From the NCBI GenBank assembly GCA_020425125.1, contig JAGQRV010000018.1:87496-151495 (forward strand): a stretch of 64,000 nt of DNA, written 5' to 3'. Position 1 is the first letter of the stretch. Each line of letters opens with the position of its first letter. This document shows, one piece after another, positions 1 to 8,812 of this stretch. A program made the translations under genes and the position numbers. The notes below the pieces were generated by a model. That model was not told where the DNA came from, did no database searches, and worked only from the letters and a program-made list of their open reading frames with translations. The DNA comes from Paracoccaceae bacterium (lineage in GTDB: Bacteria; Pseudomonadota; Alphaproteobacteria; Rhodobacterales; Rhodobacteraceae).

Positions 1-505
1 GCCGCCGTCCGACCCAGTCGACGATGTCGCCGGGAACGCGCGCCCGCGCGAGCGCGCGCAGGTCGTCGATCATCTCGACACCGTCAATTCGGATCGGCAG
101 CGCGGCGCCATAGCTTTCGAGCGTGGCCCGGCCGCCGTTCCTGAGCCAGAGGATTGCCGATGCGTCGCCGCCGTCCCCGGACATGAAATCCAGGAACATC
201 GCCTCGTGGTTGCCCATCAGACAGATGACCGCGGGATCGGCCTCCAACTCGATGCAGCGCGCGAGAACCCCCGCACTGTCCTGGCCGCGGTCGATGTAGT
301 CGCCGACGAAGACCGTTGCGCTATTGTCCCAGCCCTGCGCGGTGCGGTCCCTGGCGATGCGGTCGAGCAGGATCTCGAGAAGGTCGATCCGCCCGTGGAT
401 GTCGCCGACGACATAGACCGGCGTCTCGGGCATCGGCTGTGTCCCGTCTGCCGGCCGGGCGCCGGCCTTGCGGCCCCCGAACGATCCGAAAGCCCGGCGG
501 ATCAC
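1..505 (-). CDS. Metallophosphoesterase, Ser/Thr phosphatase-like (3' end outside window)
   Basis: Calcineurin-like phosphoesterase that should hydrolyse phosphomonoesters with a two-metal centre. Only the first ~168 residues are in the window. The three metal-binding signatures are visible in order: GDIHGR (res. ~34-39), GDYIDRG (~68-74) and GNHE (~97-100); a WLRNGG segment follows, as in bacterial PPP-type phosphatases. I place the start at a GTG whose last two bases overlap the TGA of the upstream rhomboid gene (GTGA), implying translational coupling; an internal ATG 24 codons later is the alternative. The physiological substrate cannot be told from sequence. Confidence 0.85.
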   Translation of the reverse strand, partial: MIRRAFGSFGGRKAGARPADGTQPMPETPVYVVGDIHGRIDLLEILLDRIARDRTAQGWDNSATVFVGDYIDRGQDSAGVLARCIELEADPAVICLMGNHEAMFLDFMSGDGGDASAILWLRNGGRATLESYGAALPIRIDGVEMIDDLRALARARVPGDIVDWVGRR

Positions 506-1185
506 GACCAGCGTCCGGAACGTTCCGAGCCGAACCGGCGGCGGCGGCTCTGGGCCAGGATGTTGTTGCTCCAGAAGACCGCGAGGATCCAGCCGGTGAC
601 GAAGCCGCCCAGATGCGTCTCCCAGGCAAGGTTGCCGGACAGCAGCACCCAGAAGACGAGATTGTAGAGCACGAGAAAGAGCAGCGCCCGCCCAGTAACC
701 CAGAGCGGATCGCCATAGCGGCGGCGATCGAGATAGTCCCAGCACAACCAGATCCCGAGCAGGCCGAACAAGGCGCCGGAGGCCCCCACCATGGGCACCG
801 GGCTGGGCGAGAGCAGTGCGAAGCCGACCCCGCCGCCGATGGCACAGAGAAGATAGGCGATCAGGAACCGCTTCTGTCCCAGGCGCCGGACGATCACGGT
901 GCCGAAGCTGAACAGCGCCAGCATATTGACCGCCATATGGATGAGCCCGCCATGGAGAAAGGCGTAGGTGAGGAACATGGTGGCTGGCTGTGCCGGGAAC
1001 ATCGGCGGACCGCCGTGCAGCAGCGTGAGCCAGAAGGCGCCGTAGCGGTAGGCGGTGGCACGAAGGTGGGGTATCCCGAGCAGGCCGGCATCCGAGGCCA
1101 TCAGGGCGAACTCGATGAGCGCATTCACTAAGATCAGCGCCAGAACGCTGAGCGGCATCCCGAAGATCATGAAGCGCTGCGGCAT
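502..1185 (-). CDS. Rhomboid family intramembrane serine protease
   Basis: A 227-residue polytopic membrane protein of the rhomboid family, which cleaves transmembrane substrates inside the bilayer. The catalytic serine lies in GASGALFG (Ser ~136) and the catalytic histidine in ETHLGG (His ~191); the HxxxN motif of TM2 is present (His ~83, Asn ~87). About six hydrophobic segments can be counted. The frame stays open far upstream, but the ATG starting MPQRFM is the natural start because the upstream part has no rhomboid character and overlaps the end of the exosortase gene in another frame. It overlaps the following phosphoesterase gene by three bases. Substrate unknown. Confidence 0.9.
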   Translation of the reverse strand: MPQRFMIFGMPLSVLALILVNALIEFALMASDAGLLGIPHLRATAYRYGAFWLTLLHGGPPMFPAQPATMFLTYAFLHGGLIHMAVNMLALFSFGTVIVRRLGQKRFLIAYLLCAIGGGVGFALLSPSPVPMVGASGALFGLLGIWLCWDYLDRRRYGDPLWVTGRALLFLVLYNLVFWVLLSGNLAWETHLGGFVTGWILAVFWSNNILAQSRRRRFGSERSGRWS

Positions 1186-1301
1186 CGCGGGCGCACCCTT
1201 GCTGGATCGGTGGCCGGTCGAAGGCGCCGGCAGGCAGACTAGCCTAGCCGAGCGCACCGTGTACGCAACCCGTGCTGGCCCCGCACCGGACGTTTGCTGC
1301 C

Positions 1302-2903
1302 CTATTCCGGAACGTAGCGCGGCAGGATCGGCAGGGCGTCGGCCATGAAGGCCTGCAACCGGGCGTCGGCCGCGGCCTCGTCGCCGCCCGTGATCGGCGT
1401 GACGAAGCGGACCAGCGCGCCGTCCAGCCGTCCGCGGGTCCAGCTGTCGTAGATCACCGCGAATTTCGCCATGAAGTCGTTGGTCATTCGCCGGCCGCGC
1501 TGTTCGAACCAGTAGTAGACGAGCTGCTTGTTCACCCCTTTCTGGATGACCGCGCGATTGAGCTCGAACGTGCCGTAGTCGGTGCCGGGGAAGCTCACCT
1601 GGTAGGGTGCCAGGTCCGAGACCTCCCAGCCGCCGACAGGCAGGCACACCTCGGGTGAATGGATCCCACCGCCGGCGGTCTGATTATCGTAATAGGCGAC
1701 AAACAGGCTGACGACGGGATCGCTGCCATTCTGGTAGGTGGCTGCAACGTAATCGTCGGCGTCCAGCGTCTTGGCCACTGCCGGATCGAGCGACTCGAAG
1801 GATCCGTAGAGATCGCCGATCTGGCGCGGAAACAGCATGAACGGGGTCCGGTCCGGTACCACCCGGTCCGGCGTCGGGGTGACAGCCCAGCCGAGCGAAA
1901 GGGCCGCCGTGACGAGGATCGTGGCGAGCATGGCCGGCGTGGCGCGAATCGTCAGCAGCCGGGCGAGGATCGGCCCGAATCCGTCAAAGTCGAGGTCGAT
2001 CGCCTCGCTCAGCGGCAGCGGGTTGCGGGTCAGGCGCTGAAGGCCCATCGCCATCGTGAACAGGATGCCGACGCAGGCGAGGAAGATCACCCAGCCTTCA
2101 AAGAAGTGCAGGAAGCCCTCGGCCTGCTCGATGCCATAATAGTTTACGAGGATCCCGATCACGCCGATCCGGAAGGAGTTCATGAAGACGGTGATGGGAG
2201 CTGCCGACAGGAGCAGCACCGCCTTGTGCCAGATCGGACCGCGATAGAGGATCGAGAAGAGATACGAGAAGCTGAGGATCGGGAAGAGATAGCGCAGACC
2301 CGAACAGGCTTCGGCCACCTGAAGCTTGAACACTCCGAGATCGATGATGTTGCCGTCGAGGAAGACCGGGATTCCGGCCAGCTGGACGAACCAGACACCG
2401 ATCACCGACGAGATGCCCTGCAGGAAGATCGACAATTGCCAGTAGAGTGCCTGGGGCAGGGGCAGCATGAAGATGAGATGCAGCACCGGTTTCCAGTGGC
2501 TACGCCCGCGCTGCCACCCGAAGGTCAGAAGCACGACGCCGAAGACCCAGACGATGAACGCATAGGCGACGATGTCGCCGATCAGCACCAGGTTGCCGAA
2601 CACCGCCAGAACGAGAGCGGCGAGGATGACCGGGATGCCGGTCCAGCGCTTCGCCGGCTCGATCGGCGCTGTGGCCGGAGCGTTCCGCAATTCGCGCAGG
2701 AACAGGTAGAGTGACACCAGCGGTATCAGCGGCCCGTGGCTGTATTCCGGGGTGCTCCACGCCGCGAGGAGCTCCGCAAATCCGAAGCGGAACACCGGAA
2801 GCGATGCCAGCACCAGCACGAGGAAGGCCCCGAAACCGACAGGATCGAGACTTGCACCCGCGATCTTGAGCGGTCGCCGGTCGATATCTGCTGTGGTCGC
2901 CAT
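1302..2903 (-). CDS. Exosortase fused to EpsI domain (XrtD-like)
   Basis: A 533-residue fusion. Residues ~20-290 are a polytopic exosortase with the catalytic triad-like residues Cys200 (in [11 protein letters not shown]), Arg245 (in MNSFRIG) and His266 (in LHFFEGW). Residues ~340-533 form an EpsI-type periplasmic domain with the HSPEVCLP motif. Exosortases are membrane transpeptidases that sort proteins with a PEP-CTERM-like tail and normally sit with exopolysaccharide genes, as here. The exosortase-EpsI fusion is the architecture of XrtD (VPLPA-CTERM type) known in Rhodobacterales; the XrtD assignment is from memory of the family and is less sure than exosortase itself. An ATG (MATTADI) is preferred over an upstream TTG. 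No substrate with a matching C-terminal tail was found in this window. Confidence 0.88.
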   Translation of the reverse strand: MATTADIDRRPLKIAGASLDPVGFGAFLVLVLASLPVFRFGFAELLAAWSTPEYSHGPLIPLVSLYLFLRELRNAPATAPIEPAKRWTGIPVILAALVLAVFGNLVLIGDIVAYAFIVWVFGVVLLTFGWQRGRSHWKPVLHLIFMLPLPQALYWQLSIFLQGISSVIGVWFVQLAGIPVFLDGNIIDLGVFKLQVAEACSGLRYLFPILSFSYLFSILYRGPIWHKAVLLLSAAPITVFMNSFRIGVIGILVNYYGIEQAEGFLHFFEGWVIFLACVGILFTMAMGLQRLTRNPLPLSEAIDLDFDGFGPILARLLTIRATPAMLATILVTAALSLGWAVTPTPDRVVPDRTPFMLFPRQIGDLYGSFESLDPAVAKTLDADDYVAATYQNGSDPVVSLFVAYYDNQTAGGGIHSPEVCLPVGGWEVSDLAPYQVSFPGTDYGTFELNRAVIQKGVNKQLVYYWFEQRGRRMTNDFMAKFAVIYDSWTRGRLDGALVRFVTPITGGDEAAADARLQAFMADALPILPRYVPE

Positions 2904-3012
2904 GGCCGGTACCCGTAAACGCGTAAACGCAACTGCGCTGATCGGATAGACCAACGCGCGCTGCTTTTCACCCCCGAATCATCCGGGTGAGGTCAAGTCT
3001 GCGTGGCTTCCC

Positions 3013-4932
3013 TTAACGAATTGACGCGAAGTTGCGCTGGAGGCCCACAAAGACCGAATTCGAGGTCGCGTCGCCGGTTCCGTCCTTGTTGCGATAGCGC
3101 CCCCGGTAGCCCATGTTCATGTTCCAGTCCTGGGTCAGCGAATAGGTGTACATCGCCGTCAGGTTTGCCCGTTCGTTGTCCTGCAGATTCGCATTCTCGA
3201 AGCGCTGGAGGCCACCGGAGACGATCAGCGAAAAGGCCGAGACCGGGGTGATCGAATGACGCCAGGACGCGTTGAGGTACGAATTCAGCGTGTCGTTTCC
3301 GTCTACGTCAACCGTCGCGAACTGCTGTGCACCGATCGAGAAGGTAGACCGCGGGAGCTGGTAGGAATAGGCGATCGTGCCGATCGGCCGCACACTCGTG
3401 TTCTGGCTTACAGTCGCACCGAGCGTCGCGGTCATCGAGGAATTGGTCCAGTTGACCAGCTTGCCGACGGTTGCGTTGTACCGGGTGCCGTTGTCGTTGA
3501 CCGTGGCGTTGGCGTCGCCGGTCAGCTGGCCGTTCAACTGAAGGATGACCACCGACAGATTGCCGACGACGCCTTCCTTGGTGCTGGTCCCCGTTGTGCG
3601 GTCGGTCTCGACCCGCGAATAACCAAGTCGGAATGTCGTATCGACGCGGGGATTCACCTGCGCACGGAACCCGGCATCGGCCTGGGTCGTCTTGCGCGAG
3701 TTGACGTTCGCGTTGGTGAAATCGCCGTAATTGTAGGCCGCCCCCATCAGCAATTGCAGGGTGGGGGTCACCTGGAAGCCGACATCGCCCAGGACGTTGC
3801 TGATCGTCTTGTCATTCAGGGACGTGTCGCTCGTGTCGTAGTATTTGGTCACGAAGGTGTCAGCCGCGAAATTCAGGCTCACCGGGCCCAGCGTGTTCAG
3901 GCCGAGGCCGAAATTGGCACGACCGGTTTCGCGCGTGCCGCTGCCGAAGGTGTTGTCGAAGTTTCCGTAAGGGTCGATCCCGGCGAGCGGGTCGAAGAAG
4001 CTCACGTCGGCGCGCTGGTAGTTCACCCCGAAGCTCAGGTTGTTGTCATCGACGACACGGCCGTAATTGACCGAAATGGTGGGGTTGTCGGCCTGGAAGT
4101 TGCTGTCATTGGAGCTGTTGATCGGCGTGTCGCTGACCCGCAGCGTCCCGGCAAAGTCTGCGGTCAGCGAATCGACTTCCGTCTCCCGCACGAACCCGGC
4201 CATCAGGGTGGTGTCCCAGATCAGGACGTCGCCAGGGGATGTCGTATCCAGGTTGTAGTTGTCGTCCCACTCGATGCCGGTGACGATCGTCGCGGTCGTC
4301 AGCTTGCCGGTCTGGTTGGGGGCCTGCGGCGGCCGGAACAGACCTCCCTGCTGCGGAAACGCCAGCCGGGCGTTCTGCGGAAATGTCGGGGCCGACAGGG
4401 TCGTCAGCGCGACCTGCGGCACGACGAGGCCGGTCGGGTTGTAGAAGCCCGCGGGCGGCACGACGGCCAGCGGCGGCGTATAGAGAAGACCCTGGGGTGC
4501 CAGGACGGACGGGGTGGGCGTGGCCAGGTTGATCTGCGGCGCCGTGTTGATCTGCGGCGCCGTGTTGATCTGCGGGGTCACGTTGAGCTGGGGCGACAGG
4601 TTGAGCTGCGGCGCGAGCGATCCAGACTGGCCGGAACGCCCCGAAGGGGCCGCGACCGTGGTCCCCTGACCGGGTGCGAGCGTCGTCGAAACCGTCGTGC
4701 TCGGCTGGCTTGACAGCACCGTTGGCGGCACGGCCGTGGTCGGTTGCACGGGCGGGACGCGCGCCGGAACCGCGGTGACCGGCTGGTTAGCCGGTACCCG
4801 CTGCTGTTGAACGGCCGGCTGCCGGGCGGCGGAACCGCCCTGTTGCTGGCCGATGGCCGTCTGGGTCGTCATGCCGACGACGATGAGGCCGATGCCACCG
4901 GTCGTGGCCAGTGCCGGAAGGAGCTTGGTCAC
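3013..4932 (-). CDS. Outer-membrane beta-barrel protein of the exosortase/EPS locus
   Basis: A 639-residue exported protein: N-terminal signal segment ending near residue 28 (AIG-QQQ), a Pro/Gln/Thr/Val-rich linker of ~200 residues, and a ~430-residue C-terminal part of alternating short hydrophobic strands and Gly/Asn/Asp turns typical of an outer-membrane barrel. The linker holds five consecutive hexapeptides of pattern x-[AST]-P-Q-[LI]-N. In composition and context it resembles the outer-membrane proteins that accompany PEP-CTERM/exosortase polysaccharide loci (TIGR03016-like), which are thought to help polymer export. It starts 12 bases after the Wza-type gene, so the two are co-transcribed. 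Confidence 0.75.
   Translation of the reverse strand: MTKLLPALATTGGIGLIVVGMTTQTAIGQQQGGSAARQPAVQQQRVPANQPVTAVPARVPPVQPTTAVPPTVLSSQPSTTVSTTLAPGQGTTVAAPSGRSGQSGSLAPQLNLSPQLNVTPQINTAPQINTAPQINLATPTPSVLAPQGLLYTPPLAVVPPAGFYNPTGLVVPQVALTTLSAPTFPQNARLAFPQQGGLFRPPQAPNQTGKLTTATIVTGIEWDDNYNLDTTSPGDVLIWDTTLMAGFVRETEVDSLTADFAGTLRVSDTPINSSNDSNFQADNPTISVNYGRVVDDNNLSFGVNYQRADVSFFDPLAGIDPYGNFDNTFGSGTRETGRANFGLGLNTLGPVSLNFAADTFVTKYYDTSDTSLNDKTISNVLGDVGFQVTPTLQLLMGAAYNYGDFTNANVNSRKTTQADAGFRAQVNPRVDTTFRLGYSRVETDRTTGTSTKEGVVGNLSVVILQLNGQLTGDANATVNDNGTRYNATVGKLVNWTNSSMTATLGATVSQNTSVRPIGTIAYSYQLPRSTFSIGAQQFATVDVDGNDTLNSYLNASWRHSITPVSAFSLIVSGGLQRFENANLQDNERANLTAMYTYSLTQDWNMNMGYRGRYRNKDGTGDATSNSVFVGLQRNFASIR
4528..4617. 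repeat. 18-bp tandem repeat, five units, inside the barrel gene
   Basis: Five head-to-tail 18-bp units (4528, 4546, 4564, 4582, 4600). The first two are identical; the others diverge at a few bases. Each unit encodes one hexapeptide of the x-x-Pro-Gln-[Leu/Ile]-Asn type in the periplasmic linker. Because the unit is a multiple of three, copy-number change would alter linker length without breaking the frame. Confidence 0.9.
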
Positions 4933-4944
4933 GCGCCGTCCTCG

Positions 4945-5532
4945 TCACTCGAAGAGGTGGCGTTCGGGAACCAGGATTACGTCGCCGTCGCGGAGCTGGG
5001 TGTTGCCCGAGATCTGCTTGCCGTCTCCGGCGGCCTTGAGGTTGAACAGGAAGATCGATTCCCGGCCGGTCGCAGGATCCGTGCGGCGAAGCTGGATCCG
5101 CTTGGTTGCGGCGAACGGAGTGAAGCCGCCGGTCTGTGTCAGCGCCTGCAGGAAGGAGATGCCGCTCTCGACCTGGTAGATGCCGGGCGCATTCACCTGT
5201 CCGACGATATAGATGTCGATCGACGACCCGCTCGCATTCGGGTTCTTGAGCTGGTTGACCGAAACGAAGACCGTGGGCTGGGTCGCGAAGTTCGGCGCCA
5301 GTGCCTGCCGCAGCGAGGATTGCACCTGCGATACGGTACGGCCGGCGGCCCGAACCGACCCGGCAAACGGGAAGGTGATGGTCCCGTCGGGCAGAACCAT
5401 CGCGCTGCGGTTGAGGCTGCTGTCCTCCAGCACCTCGATCGTGACCACGTCACCAGCTTGGAGCGTGTAGTTCTGGGCGAATCCGGGCAGAGCCGTCATC
5501 AGCAGGAGTATGAATCCAATCAGAAATTTCAT
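4945..5532 (-). CDS. Polysaccharide biosynthesis/export protein (Wza-like)
   Basis: A 195-residue periplasmic/outer-membrane export protein. It has a signal peptide (MKFLIGF... to ALPGFA-QN), then a Poly_export domain beginning YTLQAGDVVTIEV, and a SLBB-type domain (IYIVGQVNAPGIYQV) ending with GDVILVPE. These features define the Wza/ExoF-type auxiliary proteins that form the export channel for capsular or exopolysaccharide. It lacks an obvious lipobox cysteine. The longer open frame upstream is low-complexity and rejected; the chosen ATG has a GAAAGG-like ribosome site. First gene of the minus-strand EPS operon. Confidence 0.88.
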   Translation of the reverse strand: MKFLIGFILLLMTALPGFAQNYTLQAGDVVTIEVLEDSSLNRSAMVLPDGTITFPFAGSVRAAGRTVSQVQSSLRQALAPNFATQPTVFVSVNQLKNPNASGSSIDIYIVGQVNAPGIYQVESGISFLQALTQTGGFTPFAATKRIQLRRTDPATGRESIFLFNLKAAGDGKQISGNTQLRDGDVILVPERHLFE

Positions 5533-5698
5533 GGTATCCGTGCCTTTCAGGTGGTCGCGGCCGGCCCGGCCGCTTCGGGCGCAGCTAGACATACTGGATG
5601 CTGACGACAAAGTGAAATGTGGAAACGAATGCGGATTGCACGGCGGAACGTCATTATGCTGCAACAGGTTGCAACCCGGAGTTCGCGCACGTATAGGG
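5533..5698 (-). promoter_or_regulatory. Leader of EPS operon with GGTTGCAACC palindrome
   Basis: This 166-bp gap between uvrC's end and the Wza-type gene must carry the promoter of the minus-strand EPS operon. It contains a perfect 10-bp palindrome GGTTGCAACC at 5667-5676 flanked on one side by CTGCAACA, giving repeated TTGCA half-sites. No clear -35/-10 pair with correct spacing was found. The palindrome is a candidate operator; the regulator is unknown. Confidence 0.4.
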
Positions 5699-7558
5699 TC
5701 AGTTTGCGCCGCTGTGGAAGAAATCGTAGATGGTCTCGGCCAGGGTGTCCGAGATCCCGTCTACTGCCTTGAGATCGGCAAGATTTGCCCGGCTTACGGC
5801 CTTTGCCGATCCGAAATGCGCCAGCAGCGCGCGCTTGCGGGTGCCCCCCACGCCCGGCACGTCATCAAGCGGATTTGCGCCGATCGACTTGGCCCGCCGG
5901 GCGCGGTGGGCGCCGATCGCGAACCGGTGAGCCTCGTCGCGCAGCCGCTGCACGAAGTAAAGCACGGGGTCAGTGTGTCTCAGCGCGAACGGGCGGTGGC
6001 CGGGGCGGTGGAACTCCTCCTTCCCGGCATCCCGGTCGATACCCTTCGCAACGCCGATGACCGGGATGTCGTCGATACCAAGATCGGCAAGAATTCCGGC
6101 CACGGCGCCGACCTGTCCCGCCCCGCCGTCGATCAGCAGGAGGTCGGGCCAGGTGTCGCCCTTCCGGTCCGGGTCTTCCCGCACAAGTCGGCCGAACCGG
6201 CGCGTCAGTACTTCGCGCATCATCCCGAAATCGTCGCCCGGCGTCAGGTCCTCGCCGCGGATATTGAACTTGCGATAGGCGGACTTCATCAGCCCCTCGG
6301 GCCCCGCCACGATCATCGCGCCGACAGCATGCGAGCCCTGAATGTGGGAGTTGTCATAAACCTCGATCCGTGACGGCGGCGCGTCGAGCTCGAACCCCTC
6401 GGCGAGCGCAGCGAGCAGCTTGAGCTGCGTCGCGCTTTCCGACATCCGGCGCCCGAGGCTTTCGCGGGCGTTCCGCGCGGCGCCTTGCACCAGCTCCGCC
6501 TTTTCACCGCGTTGCGGCACCGTGATCTCGACCTTGCGGCCGGCCTTCTCGCCGAGCGCGTCGCGCATCAGGTCCGCATCCTCGATCGGATGGGACAGCA
6601 GGATCAGACGCGGAGGCTGCTTCTCGTCGTAGAACTGGCCGAGAAACGCCTCCAGCACCTCGCTGGCTTCGGCACCGGCACCTGTCCGGGGATAGAAGTC
6701 GCGATTGCCCCAGTTCTGGTGGGCGCGGATGAAGAAGACCTGCACGCAGGCCTGTCCACCCTCCATATGCAGCGCCACCACATCGGCTTCGGCCACGCCG
6801 CGCGGATTGATGCCCTGCGCCGACTGGACCTGGGTCAGTGCGCGAATCCGGTCCCTCAGCGCTGCCGCGCGTTCGAATTCCATCGCCTCGGAGGCTGTCG
6901 TCATCTGGCGGGCCAGATCCTCCTGCACCCGCGTCGAGCGCCCGGACAGGAAGCGTTCTGCATCGGCCACCAGTGCGGCATACTCGGTGTGTCCAATTTC
7001 GCCGGTGCAGGGGGCCGAGCAGCGCTTGATCTGGTAGAGCAGGCAGGGCCGGGTGCGGGACTCGAACGTCGAGTCGGTGCAGGTCCTGAGCAGGAACACC
7101 TTCTGCAGCTGGTTGAGCGACCTGTTGACTGCACCGGCACTGGCGAACGGTCCGTAATAGCTGCCCTTGGCAGATTTCCGGCCGCGGTGCTTGCGGATCT
7201 GGGGAAACGGGTGGTCCCCGGTGATCAGGATATTGGGGAAGCTCTTATCGTCGCGGAGCAGGACGTTGTAGTGCGGCTTCAACTGCTTGATGAGGTTCTG
7301 CTCCAGCAGCAGGGCCTCCGTCTCGGTCCGCGTGGTCAGGAACATCATCGACGCCGTCTCGGCGATCATCCGCGAGATCCGCGGGGAATGGCCGCCGGGA
7401 TTGGCATAGGACGAGACGCGCGCCTTCAGGTTCCGTGCCTTGCCGACGTAGAGCACGCGCGATTTCGCGTCGAGCATCCGGTAGACGCCGGGCGAGCTGT
7501 CCAGCGTTTTCAAGTAGGATCGGATGCAGGCGTGTCCGCGCAGCTCGGAATCGCTCAT
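5699..7558 (-). CDS. uvrC: Excinuclease ABC subunit C
   Basis: UvrC makes both incisions in nucleotide-excision repair after damage loading by UvrA/UvrB. The 619-residue product shows the GIY-YIG nuclease domain near the N-terminus ([23 protein letters not shown]), the central cysteine-rich and UVR region, the RNase H-like second nuclease domain ([22 protein letters not shown]) and C-terminal HhH motifs ([19 protein letters not shown]). Length matches the family. The ATG beginning MSDSEL is preferred to a TTG five codons upstream. It is followed by the EPS operon after 166 bp, so it separates the two halves of that locus. Confidence 0.97.
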   Translation of the reverse strand: MSDSELRGHACIRSYLKTLDSSPGVYRMLDAKSRVLYVGKARNLKARVSSYANPGGHSPRISRMIAETASMMFLTTRTETEALLLEQNLIKQLKPHYNVLLRDDKSFPNILITGDHPFPQIRKHRGRKSAKGSYYGPFASAGAVNRSLNQLQKVFLLRTCTDSTFESRTRPCLLYQIKRCSAPCTGEIGHTEYAALVADAERFLSGRSTRVQEDLARQMTTASEAMEFERAAALRDRIRALTQVQSAQGINPRGVAEADVVALHMEGGQACVQVFFIRAHQNWGNRDFYPRTGAGAEASEVLEAFLGQFYDEKQPPRLILLSHPIEDADLMRDALGEKAGRKVEITVPQRGEKAELVQGAARNARESLGRRMSESATQLKLLAALAEGFELDAPPSRIEVYDNSHIQGSHAVGAMIVAGPEGLMKSAYRKFNIRGEDLTPGDDFGMMREVLTRRFGRLVREDPDRKGDTWPDLLLIDGGAGQVGAVAGILADLGIDDIPVIGVAKGIDRDAGKEEFHRPGHRPFALRHTDPVLYFVQRLRDEAHRFAIGAHRARRAKSIGANPLDDVPGVGGTRKRALLAHFGSAKAVSRANLADLKAVDGISDTLAETIYDFFHSGAN

Positions 7559-7850
7559 CGGTTCGGTTCCCAACCGATTCTCGGGGCCCGCTGCACTTTT
7601 TTACCTTGGTGTACAAGACGTAACATATGCACGGTTTCTGTGGATAACTCTGCAGATAAGAAATGGGAGTCCCGGAATTTTCCTTGACTCCAAGCGACTT
7701 CCTTGACTTGCCCAAAAAATAGGCCGTACCCCAAGGCATTGAAAATAAGAAAAACTTTTTGGCGCCGCGGCAAGTAAATGAAAATTCTGACGTTTTCTTG
7801 AAGGGCCTGTGACATGCCGATTCAACGTGCAAAACTTGGGCGTGCAAGGC
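7559..7850 (-). promoter_or_regulatory. AT-rich uvrC leader with a consensus DnaA box
   Basis: This 292-bp gap is clearly more AT-rich than its surroundings, with A/T runs near 7713-7770. It contains TGTGGATAA at 7639-7647, a perfect match to the DnaA box TTATNCACA on the minus strand, and a 9-bp direct repeat TCCTTGACT at 7681-7689 and 7700-7708. It must hold the uvrC promoter. No convincing alphaproteobacterial LexA box (GTTC-N7-GTTC) was seen. No gene is recognisable in it. Confidence 0.45.
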
Positions 7851-8642
7851 TCATTCAGGACCGAGGACGTCAGGGGTTTGCCAGGCAAGATGCTGCCCGC
7901 CATCGACACAGATGATCTGTCCGGTCACCGACGGTGCGGCAATGAAATATCGCAAAGTGGCGGCAACCTCGTCGGGATCGGCCCCGCGTTCGAGGATCGT
8001 CGCAGCGCGCTGACGGGCGAAATGTGTCTCGCTCTGGCGTACGCCGCGAAGCGTAGGGCCCGGACCGATGCCGTTCACTCGGATGTGCGGTGCGAGCGCC
8101 TGAGCCGCGGTCCGCGTGAACGCCCAGAGTCCCATCTTGGCAATGGTGTAGGTCATGAAATAGGGGGTCGGCTTCAGCACGCGCTGGTCGATCATGTTCA
8201 CGACCAGGCCGGACGCCACCGGTTCGCCGTTGGCGTCACGCCCGGTGTCGGGCACCTGTGCGGCAAAGGTCTGGGTCAGCACGAAGGGCGCGCGAAGATT
8301 GCTGCCGATATGGCGGTCCCAGCTTTCCCGCGTGGCGCTGTCCAGCGTATCGGGCTCGAAGATCGAGGCGTTGTTGACGAGAACCGTCAGCGGCCCGTCA
8401 AGGGCCTCTGATGCGCGCGCGACGAGCGACTGGGTCTCGGACTCGTCCAGCAGATCGGCTCCCAGTGGAATGGCCTTGCGGCCGAGTGCGGCGATCTCGC
8501 GGACCGTGTCCTCGGCCCCATCACGGGACGAGGCATAGTGCACCGCCACATCGTATCCGTCTTCTGCCAGCGCCACCGCCAGAACGCGCCCCAGTCGCTG
8601 TCCGGCGCCGGTCACCAGCGCCCGGCCCGACGGCCCGTTCAT
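7851..8642 (-). CDS. SDR family oxidoreductase (pteridine-reductase/FolM-like)
   Basis: A 263-residue classical short-chain dehydrogenase. The Rossmann dinucleotide motif is present in variant form, TGAGQRLG (res. ~11-18), followed by a VLVNNAS motif (~90) and the catalytic YxxxK as YTIAK (~165). The RxG... variation of the glycine motif and overall look are those of pteridine reductase/dihydromonapterin reductase (FolM)-like SDRs, so NADPH-dependent pterin reduction is a reasonable but unproven guess. Its ATG overlaps the stop of the preceding zinc-ribbon gene (ATGA), making a tight operon S49 peptidase - zinc ribbon - SDR. Confidence 0.85.
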   Translation of the reverse strand: MNGPSGRALVTGAGQRLGRVLAVALAEDGYDVAVHYASSRDGAEDTVREIAALGRKAIPLGADLLDESETQSLVARASEALDGPLTVLVNNASIFEPDTLDSATRESWDRHIGSNLRAPFVLTQTFAAQVPDTGRDANGEPVASGLVVNMIDQRVLKPTPYFMTYTIAKMGLWAFTRTAAQALAPHIRVNGIGPGPTLRGVRQSETHFARQRAATILERGADPDEVAATLRYFIAAPSVTGQIICVDGGQHLAWQTPDVLGPE

Positions 8643-8809
8643 CCGCTCCGGCCCTTTGCGCGGCAGGTGCAGGTCTCACGCCCGATCAGGTAGCGCCCGC
8701 AGGTCGTGCAGCGCCGCGGCGCCTTGCGGTTTCCATTCGGTGCCACGAGACGTCCGACAAATCCGATCACCATCATGGCGACGAGAAACAGGGTGGCGAT
8801 CTTGACCAT
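8639..8809 (-). CDS. Small membrane-anchored zinc-ribbon protein (56 aa)
   Basis: A 56-codon gene below usual length cut-offs. It encodes one hydrophobic helix (res. ~4-22, KIATLFLVAMMVIGFVG) followed by a short basic region and four cysteines in the pattern Cys34-x2-Cys37-x9-Cys47-x-Cys49, a likely zinc ribbon. Its coding nature is supported by tight packing: it starts three bases after the S49 peptidase stop and its TGA overlaps the SDR ATG. Function unknown; it could be a small assembly or regulatory factor for the neighbouring peptidase, which is inference only. Confidence 0.75.
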   Translation of the reverse strand: MVKIATLFLVAMMVIGFVGRLVAPNGNRKAPRRCTTCGRYLIGRETCTCRAKGRSG

Positions 8810-8812
8810 CGG

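Noticed and set aside
7559-7850. Chromosomal replication origin
   Set aside because: Only one DnaA box is visible and none of the usual origin neighbours (hemE, dnaA, dnaN, parAB) is present.
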